Below are positions 56,271 to 64,000 of a stretch of 64,000 nucleotides of DNA, one piece after another. The position numbers and the translations under genes were made by a program. Numbering within the stretch: position 1 is the stretch's first letter; the number at the start of each line of letters is the position of its first letter. The stretch is taken from contig CM030834.1 of the NCBI GenBank assembly GCA_018105865.1, positions 19,480,219-19,544,218 of the forward strand, read 5' to 3'. The stretch is from Metaphire vulgaris. Taxonomy: Eukaryota; Annelida; Clitellata; Crassiclitellata; Megascolecidae. A model generated the notes under the pieces. It was not told the origin of the DNA, ran no database searches, and saw only the letters and a program-made list of their open reading frames with translations.

Positions 56271-57435
56271 TCATGAGATGACGCGAGACGCAGTCATTTC
56301 GTCTCCTCTCGTTGCGATCCGGCGAGAATGACTATGATGATGATGATGACGACGACGACAGCCGTTCACGCAGAGAACGAACAGACGGTTGAAGTTGCGG
56401 CGAAAGACTTCGGACAGAAAGGCGTACAGGATCGGGTTGACGCAGCTGTTCACGTACGCCAGACAGCAGGCGCCTATCTTCAGCGCCAGAAACGTCAGCG
56501 AAGTCGAGAACTCGCTCGCCGACGACGACGAGGGCGAAGAACTGCGCCAGGAAGAGGACGTGCAGCGGGGCCCAACAGACGGCAAAGATGACGACGACCA
56601 CGACGACCATCCGGGTCACTCGGCGCTTGGCACGCAGTCCGTCGGACGACGCCGACGCCAGCTGCCTCGACCGCCCGTCGAACAGCAGGCGTCTGATGAG
56701 GAAGCCGTACAGGAGGAGGACGAGAGTCAGGGGCAGGAGGAAGGCGAAGAAGAAAAACGTTCCGTAGAAGAGCCGTCCGTAGTCGCCGTCGGTCATCAGC
56801 CGGACGTTGAGGCAGTTCGATCGCTCGTGTCCGGACGCGTCGTCGAGGTAGCGGAATACCTCGAAGACGGCGAGCATCGGCGCGTTGGCGGCGCAGACGA
56901 CCAGCCACGAGACGCCGATGGCCGCGAGAGCGTTGCGCTCCGTCCGAAGCGTCAGCGACGAGATGGGATGGACGACGGCCAGGTAGCGGTCGAACGACAT
57001 GAGGACGAGCGTGTAGACGCTCTCGTGCGCCGTGACGTGAACGGCGTACTGCGAGATCTTGCACCACCACCGGCCGAACGGCCAGACGTCGAGGACGTAA
57101 CTGGCGGCGGTGAACGGGACGCAGGTGACGATGAAGGTGAGGTCGGCGAGGGCGAGGTTGATGATGAGGATGTTCGTCGTGTTGCGCATCTGTTTGTTCC
57201 AGAAGACGACCAAGATCACCAGTAGATTCCCGACGAAACCGAGCAGGACGATCAGACCGAAGATGACCGGAATGGCGACGCGAACGATCCGAAGGAAAGC
57301 CTCGTATTCGTTCCATTCGACTCCCCCGCACTGGTCTCCTCCTCCTCCTCCGCCTTCACCTCCGGCGGAAGAGGAGTTCTCGGCTGCTTCCGTGCGGGCG
57401 GAGAAGGACGAGTTGCAAGGAGAAACGGAAGTCAT
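56271..57435 (-). pseudogene. Allatostatin-A/galanin-like peptide GPCR with a one-base frameshift
   Basis: Intronless rhodopsin-class receptor, about 388 codons. N-terminus with sequons N8 and N20; TM1 about 54-78 (GFVGN); TM2 NILIINLALADL; TM3 with DRY at 149-151 (LVLMSFDRYLAVVHP); C125 and C208 for the TM3-ECL2 disulfide; RTERNA after ICL2; TM6 FAVCWAP. NTTN..LALADL, YVLDVWPFG..WCK and VHPI.S...RTERNA are typical of allatostatin-A receptors and their galanin-receptor relatives, which bind neuropeptides and usually couple to Gi. After residue ~305 the frame runs into nonsense to a stop at 56332. TM7 ([18 protein letters not shown]) and the tail lie in the +1 frame, ending at 56271. The shift falls in a GTC/GAC repeat at about 56518-56531. 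Either a real lesion or an assembly error at a short repeat; everything else looks intact, so an error is at least as likely. Confidence 0.88.
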
Positions 57436-57590
57436 GTGTAGACAAATCGCGGCAACAGTCGTCCTTCCTCGTCCGGTTGATCTGTTTCCGACGACGTTCG
57501 CTGCGATTCGTCGTCGCTCGCAAGAGGGCGTTGTTTGAGACGTTCGTTGTCGTGCGGCGGTCGTTTATCGTCGAAGAGGCGCCTTTAGAT
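57436..57590 (-). promoter_or_regulatory. GC-rich 5' flank of the GPCR gene
   Basis: CpG-rich 150 bp upstream of the GPCR ATG, ending where AT microsatellites begin. Probable 5' UTR/promoter by position only; no specific motif claimed. Confidence 0.35.
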
Positions 57591-57633
57591 TTTAATTGAA
57601 ACGCAGGGGACGTGAATAAACGAACCGAGTTTC

Positions 57634-57669
57634 CAAGACGTTCGTATATATTATATATATATACATACA

Positions 57670-57723
<54 letters not shown>

Positions 57724-57748
57724 CTGTGTATATATAAAGATATTCCTG

Positions 57749-57802
<54 letters not shown>
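57634..57802. repeat. Two (AT)n blocks with a spacer
   Basis: AT tracts separated by GCTGTGTATATATAAAGATA-type sequence; the Ile-Tyr ORF over them is an artefact. Confidence 0.93.
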
Positions 57803-57805
<3 letters not shown>

Positions 57806-58657
57806 TTCGCGCCGTTTGTTTCTTGAACGTCGGTGAATATCGATTTTTCCGAGTGAACGACGTTCTCAGGGGCAGTCGAGTCTATCAAGTGGGGGTAGGG
57901 GGGGGGGTCACAAAGTCTCTCTCGTTGGTTGGTCCTCGTGTAATTTTTATGTCCGAACCGTTCGGCCGGAAACCGTTTCTGTCGCCGTAAAAAGAAAGCG
58001 CTCTGTCTTTTGTTGGCTGTTATACTTTCGGAGTTTGTATTTGTCAAGCTGAAATACCCGGGTGCATGCAATGCCACACGGTCTACACGACGGGGGGCTT
58101 GTACTGTATATGGTCTACGTGTAGGAAAACAATATTTGCTTCGATCGGAACCGTGCAGAAGCTTCTGTTTGACGGAGAGGGTTCGAGGGAAATCTCTCGC
58201 GAAGCTGAATAAGCAGCGATGCCGTCGGCAAATGAAAGGCAAATATTAAACTTGTGTTTTTGCGACAACGACGCAAAAAATCCATTAAAAGCTGTTTGAG
58301 CACATTGATGAGGCGCTGGATTAGGTCCTAATGCACCGGTGCATTTTTTTCTAAGTCTTGCAACAGTATATTTTTTCAGTTAAGACAAACACGTCAATTC
58401 AGCAATAATCGCCGACAAAAGTAAGAGACTGAAGCTTCTTGGGGAGAATGACAGACGCCCGCGTCTCTGCGTAATCCCCCAAAATCGAACCCATTATCTC
58501 TTAGCGACCGATGAGAGTTGCATTTCCCCTCTGTTGGAGCAATCTGTGGAATTCCGTGACAGATGTCAATCGGCCATCAATCATTTTCTTCTTTTTCGGC
58601 ATATAGTGTTACCTTGGTAAGTGCTAGAGTCAACAATTAGCGCTGGTCACCAGCAGG

Positions 58658-58831
58658 CAGTGTTTATTCTAGCCACCTTGACATTGGGGGGTATTTTGAA
58701 TTGTTTGGGGGACAAGGTCTGAGTCTCTACGCTTTGGAGGGGAAAATTTACATCCCCAGCCAACATATAAAAAATTTGGGGGCATTTTAAACCTTGGGGA
58801 TTCCCCCAGAGAAGGCCTAGAATAAACACTG
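58658..58831. mobile_element. hAT-like MITE, CAGTGTTTATTCTAG family
   Basis: Ends CAGTGTTTATTCTAG and CTAGAATAAACACTG are a perfect 15-bp inverted repeat. The flanks (CCAGCAGG, CCGCACAG) no longer match, so this is probably an older copy. Confidence 0.82.
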
Positions 58832-58842
58832 CCGCACAGGTC

Positions 58843-58954
<112 letters not shown>

Positions 58955-59099
58955 AACAGTTATTCGCTCTCGCTGCAGCATTTCTAGTACCCTTAGGAAT
59001 CAATCGATGGTTTTGCTGATGCTCTAACTATGCGCCTGTAGAGTGAAGACTTAGCCTAGTCTCCTCCTGAACAGTCACAGATGCCGTATTAAAGAATCA

Positions 59100-59275
59100 C
59101 TCCCTTTCATTTTGCCCGCCGTCTCCGTGGCCCGGCGTCGGCAGCGGTCGGGGGGGGACGGCGGCGTCGGCGGTCATTCGGTCCTTCGATCATCGGTGGA
59201 CGCTCGGACCTCAAAGCCGAACGCACGCGGAGCCCTTCGGCCGAGACTTCCACTGCCTTCAGCTGTAAGCGACGC
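59100..59275 (-). other. Isolated GC-rich segment, possible exon
   Basis: CpG-rich island in AT-rich DNA. On the minus strand an acceptor-like CTTACAG at about 59270 is followed by a ~50-codon open frame ending TGA near 59115, Arg/Pro-rich. No domain recognised. Could be an exon or promoter of an unseen neighbour. Confidence 0.25.
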
Positions 59276-59363
59276 AAAAAAATAATATGACGGCGATCAT
59301 AGATGCAATGCGTAGTTCTGGTCTATCTCGGGATCCATTATTCACCAACCGATTGACACGATC

Positions 59364-59366
<3 letters not shown>

Positions 59367-59421
<55 letters not shown>
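59367..59421. repeat. (GA)n microsatellite
   Basis: About 27 GA units. Confidence 0.93.
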
Positions 59422-59423
<2 letters not shown>

Positions 59424-60266
59424 GCACATACACCGGCTTCTCTTCCGTGCATAAAATACTGTTTCAGAACAACCTATAGAGTGTAAGCACTCGGTGTGCA
59501 GAACCGTGAATTTAAACCGAATTTCTAAACTTCTAAACAGGAGGCTTAAAAATCGTAAGAACTACACGTAAATAGCTCATATAAAAAATTAAGAAAACCT
59601 AATACGGAGGTAGGTTCGTTCAACTGTTTCCGTCAGCATTTTAAAAAATTCAGAAACGAGTTTTTTACTCGGACGGCTGAGAATAGTCTTAAGTAAATTT
59701 AGGCCTTGAAAACATTGGCTTTTGGCGTTTTCTTCAAGTGGAACATTGATTACAAGCATATAATATAATAAATATATTGTTGGAAAGTAGTGGAGTCTAT
59801 AAGGAAGAGCATTGTGTACGCGTTTGCGAAAAACTTCAAAATTTCAGGCTAGGCTGAGCACATTTTGACGTTACACTCCGTCGCTGAGAAAATTGCCCGA
59901 CGAACAGATTAGAGAACAAACGTGAGTTTTCTAGAGCTTAACAAAATTTGCAGAATCGAAACTCAGTTTCTTATCTCATCAAAAGTTTCGTCCGCCAATG
60001 ATCGAGCAATGCTTCCTATATACGCTATGAAATATATTCTAGATTCTAGAAAGCACAGCGGAAATCACGCACATAGGCCTAATCGAAGGCACATAGGCCT
60101 AATCAGTGAAAACACTCCCAAGTGTTGGAGTTTTTCCAACTGGTAACCGCACTGCATAGGCTATGAGCGAGATTGCGTTTAAACCTGTCTGTGTTGAAGA
60201 GCAACTGCAGCTTCTCGTTTATCACGTGATATTTGATAACAAAATTCAAATCGGAGCGTTCCATGA
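59422..60266. other. Unassigned sequence
   Basis: No recognised gene. A small tandem duplication ACATAGGCCTAATC occurs at 60070-60102. Confidence 0.4.
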
Positions 60267-60274
60267 GTACTTGG

Positions 60275-60666
60275 CAGGGGCGCGCACAGAAATTTTTCCA
60301 AGAGGGGCAAAACACATTCTATAACACAATGGTCACGGTTAATATTTTAGCAAGATTTTCAAATTTCAATGTGAAATATTGGTATTTGCATTTTCCAGGG
60401 GGCAAGTGCCCCCTCTTGCACTAATGTTCGAGCGCCCATCAGGGCCGGATTAAGGTCCGAGTGGTCCGGAGGGCTGAGAAAAAAAGGCCGTCGCCTAAAC
60501 TGAAAATCTTTGACAAGCAAAAAAGGTTATCTCCCTTCCAAATTGTACTGCAAATCGTGCTGACAAGTAAAAAAGGTTAACTCAAAAATCGGTGGGCCTA
60601 TTTTCACGATGGGCCGGGGGCTACAGCCCCCTCAGCCCCCGCCTTAATATGGCGATGGCGCCCATG
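60275..60666. mobile_element. hAT-like element, CAGGGGCGCGC family (outer)
   Basis: Left end CAGGGGCGC, right end GCGCCCATG; perfect 8-bp duplications GTACTTGG (60267-60274, 60667-60674). Another element (60440-60657) is inserted 9 bp from its right end, in such a way that its own duplication is GCGCCCAT. Confidence 0.85.
60440..60657. mobile_element. hAT-like MITE, CAGGGCCGGATTAAGG family (nested)
   Basis: Ends CAGGGCCGGATTAAGG and CCTTAATATGGCGATG, imperfect inverted repeats; perfect 8-bp duplications GCGCCCAT (60432-60439, 60658-60665). Two motif copies, TGACAAGCAAAAAAGGTTA at 60511 and TGACAAGTAAAAAAGGTTA at 60561. Confidence 0.9.
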
Positions 60667-61257
60667 GTACTTGGATCCGTTTTTTTCAAAATAAGCCAAC
60701 AGCTGGAAAATACTATAGGATGCGTACGACAAAGCCCTAATTGCATACAAACATTGCCTTTTAGAAAGATCCGCGGATCGAAATTCATCCGCGGAAGTCC
60801 TACCCTATAGGCTTTCGACTAAACGACGGACGGAGAGTTTCTCTGTGAAGTTCGCCGATTTTCTCGTCGGTTATAACCGCAGTTTTTCCGCACGCCATCG
60901 GAATCAATATGACATCAAACGGTTCGGAATAATTATTCCAGAAATTAAATTCCTTCTGAAGTATTTTTCAGACGCCGAAGAAGTATAAGCGATCGAGTGT
61001 GCCTATGACAGTATATCGGCAAAGTCAAACTCTTCTTGGAAGCACGGGGCTTCTCCTTCCAAGTCTCTGATGTCGCCTCCTCAATACCGCCGTATACTGC
61101 TATGACTGTTTGCTTTCGCCATTTTGTCTGTGTAACAGGATCCTCTGCTTTCATATACAGTACTGTCCACCTCCCCTACCCCATTTTTATCGCACAGGCG
61201 GATATCCGCTGCTATTAGTGCGCAGTCGATCGAGTTGCGCTGGAATAACAGCATAAT

Positions 61258-61494
61258 TCACATAAGGTTGTCAAGCGTGTTATTACTGCGATCGTCTTCT
61301 AGATGTTCTGCGGTAAACTTTCGACGATTCAATTTCAATGGCGTCATGAAAAAATGTTGCCTCTTGATGGATATCATCTGTCCGTGTTTATCGAAATCAT
61401 CATATGGCACATCTAGACTTTTAATATCAATGTTGTCAACAATAGTCTCTTTTTCGGTATCATGAAAGTGACCATCTTCGTTGCCAGTTTGCAT
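61258..61494 (-). CDS. Unidentified open frame, possible exon
   Basis: 78-codon minus-strand frame with protein-like composition (acidic first half, IDIKSLDVPYDDFDKHGQM, basic second half) and no repeats. No domain recognised; an overlapping plus-strand ORF of similar length exists, so this may be chance. Confidence 0.2.
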   Translation of the reverse strand: MQTGNEDGHFHDTEKETIVDNIDIKSLDVPYDDFDKHGQMISIKRQHFFMTPLKLNRRKFTAEHLEDDRSNNTLDNLM

Positions 61495-61523
61495 TCGGTG
61501 TGTGTCAAGAAGTGTTTACCCTG

Positions 61524-61585
61524 CAGTGGCGCAGCGAGGCAAAGTGCCGCCCGTGGCGAAAAAATGCCGCCTCTCGAAATGCGCT
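61524..61585. repeat. Terminal fragment of the 54657-55352 element family
   Basis: CAGTGGCGCAGCGAGGCAAA, then GTGCCGCC and GGCGAAAAAATGCCGCCTC, matches the reverse complement of the right end of 54657-55352. No partner end or duplication found. Confidence 0.6.
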
Positions 61586-62390
<805 letters not shown>

Positions 62391-62427
62391 GAAACAGGTC
62401 AAAAGCATCATTTTGTTCTCAATTGTT

Positions 62428-62772
62428 TTATTTCCAAAACAAAGCTACAAAATTTCGTTCTTTTCTCAAATATGGTTGATTGGCGACTACCATGCATTTG
62501 TTGTTGTTATTTTTTTCATTTTTAAAAAGTGCTACGAAACAGTGCCAGAACTCAATCTGTAGGCTCGACTTCTCGGTTAAATTTCCCAGTTGGACCTTCT
62601 TAATTTTCAAGGTAGGTCCGCTTAAAAGAACAGGCAATGTTAAAAGTTCTCTTAAAAGTCCACTTGTAAACAACAGTCTTATCTCTCCTGCCATTCGAAT
62701 GAGCAAATTTATCAAGCCATATATTTCATTATAAACCCCAATCCGTATAATGATAGCGAACAGTTCCAACAC
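62428..62772 (-). other. 114-codon open frame of unknown nature
   Basis: Hydrophobic start (LLIRMAGEIRLLFTSGLL), Asn run near the end, stop overlapping an AATAAA on the minus strand. Looks more like a 3' UTR or repeat remnant than a protein; no family recognised. Confidence 0.2.
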
Positions 62773-63387
62773 TAGTCTGAGGCCAATGAGCTGATTCTAT
62801 CAGGTGCAGCTTGACCTTTTCGTGACACTGTTTCTTTCTGAATCGTCGATTGACGGCACACTTGAAATTATTATCTGGCGCTACCACGTACTTACTTACG
62901 TGTACAGCAAGCTCTATTCTGCGCATTTTACTGCAAAATTCAAGACGAACGAATACGCACGGGCTTCGGATCGAAGCCGCCTAAGTGTGCGTGTCCGTAA
63001 AACAATAAAACTCACGTATGCTATATACATCAACGCAGTCACAGCGCTAGAGTATAGACGTCAAGGAAACAAAACCCGGCGGAACGGAAGAAAGCACAGA
63101 GTCGCAGTAGTTCAAAGGCAACTGCGCCTTTGTACCCCCTGCCACACACAAGTCGTCGTAAAACCAGTATAACGGTGTTGCCAACTGCCAAGCGAAGGAG
63201 GTGGAACGTTAGGCATGATCTTTTTTGTTTCTCGCGCGTTGGGGGAATGGAGGTCGTAAAATGCGAAGCGTTCAAGTTTGAGGAAAGCTCGAACAATCCC
63301 TCGAAACCATTCGTCTGAGAATGGCCCCCTTAAACATAGATCATTGCAAGGCGCTGGTTTTGATTCGCGCTTATGGTGACGTAATGC

Positions 63388-63389
<2 letters not shown>
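62773..63389. other. Unassigned sequence
   Basis: Several overlapping short ORFs on both strands, none with recognisable domains. Confidence 0.35.

Positions 63390-63458
<69 letters not shown>
63390..63458. repeat. (AT)n microsatellite
   Basis: About 34 AT units. Confidence 0.95.
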
Positions 63459-63459
<1 letters not shown>

Positions 63460-64000
63460 GGAAATGCGCGCTTAAGCAACTGCAAAACACACGCCTATAC
63501 GGAAAAATTCGGACACCCGAAGTCCCACTGCACTGACCTATATGATCAACAAGGTTTCAATTCTATTATACACACATTATATGAAAAATATAGTAGATCA
63601 GTAGAAGACGTGATCTATAGATGACGGTTTATGAAACCAGATGAAAGAGTCTATAGTCTCTATTCAACAGAAAGATCCGTAAGACAAAGACAGACGTGGT
63701 CTGTAATTCTGAACAACGGTGACATTGTATCTTGAGCTCTGTGCTGGTTCTCCTCGTGAAGAAAAAGTCCCTGTATTTATTCGTAAAAAGTTGCTTTAAG
63801 AAGGCAAGGTGTCTGTTTGTTGCAGAGAAAAGTACGTCGACTCGCTATGTATTCCGTCGCGTCGGTCTAATCCCACCTATCCATGCACGCACTTTTATCG
63901 TCCGGTTGGAGCAAGAACTACTTGATTCCATGCTTCACCGATGACCTGTACAGCCTGTTAATTAATTAGGGCCGAGGTCGATGATGTGAAAGTGCGGAGA
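63459..64000. other. Unassigned sequence to window end
   Basis: No gene or repeat recognised. Confidence 0.4.

Noticed and set aside
56389..57225. 278-codon plus-strand ORF and a 278-codon minus-strand ORF overlapping the GPCR
   Set aside because: Antisense and shifted-frame shadows of the GC-rich receptor; low-complexity Arg/Glu/Asp composition, no domains. The true frame shows all receptor motifs.
57592..58242. 216-codon minus-strand ORF
   Set aside because: Held open by two AT microsatellites (Ile-Tyr runs); no recognisable protein.

Overview
The window is eukaryotic nuclear DNA from an invertebrate animal. It contains two multi-exon genes with GT/GC-AG introns, dense microsatellites and many small DNA transposons. 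One gene is an SH2-ankyrin-SH2 tyrosine kinase of the SHARK/HTK16 class, a family known from sponges, cnidarians, insects and other invertebrates but missing from vertebrates. Together with the AGGCCTA-rich, MITE-rich repeats this suggests a marine invertebrate, possibly a deuterostome, but I cannot name the species. Layout: 1-9.7 kb is almost entirely transposon debris. It holds a LINE remnant and about a dozen hAT-like elements, most with 8-bp target duplications, including a 1.85-kb element with transposase remnants. 10.3-23.5 kb (minus strand) is a complete SHARK/HTK16-like kinase gene: 18 coding exons, 764 codons by my splice model, with every exon phase consistent. 23.5-24.3 kb is a divergent intergenic interval with a 5S-rRNA-like SINE and an ETS-type CCGGAAGT site. 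24.1-50.0 kb (plus strand) is a complete FARP-type gene (FERM, FA, RhoGEF/DH, PH, PH): 26 coding exons, 1134 codons. 50-54.6 kb is T-rich, ORF-poor DNA that looks like 3' UTR or flank. 54.6-55.4 kb is a hAT-like element with a Harbinger-like MITE inside it. 56.27-57.44 kb (minus) is an intronless, GC-rich peptide GPCR of the allatostatin-A/galanin receptor type, whose frame shifts by one base between TM6 and TM7. 57.5-64 kb is mostly microsatellites, further nested MITEs and unassigned sequence. All three genes belong to signalling: a cytoplasmic tyrosine kinase, a membrane-cytoskeleton Rho/Rac exchange factor and a neuropeptide receptor. Nothing in the sequence shows that they act together; only the kinase and FARP genes are candidates for a shared (divergent) promoter. 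The most unusual observations are: (i) a ~19-bp motif, TGACAAGCAAAAAAGGTCA, recurring inside transposons with different termini and target-site lengths; (ii) four GC-AG introns among 42 modelled coding introns; (iii) two FARP splice acceptors that are tandemly duplicated or triplicated, with every upstream copy leading at once to an in-frame stop; (iv) a kinase intron that consists almost wholly of an antisense LINE fragment; and (v) a family of ~80-bp TTAA-bounded mini-elements. All calls come from reading the sequence; no searches were run.
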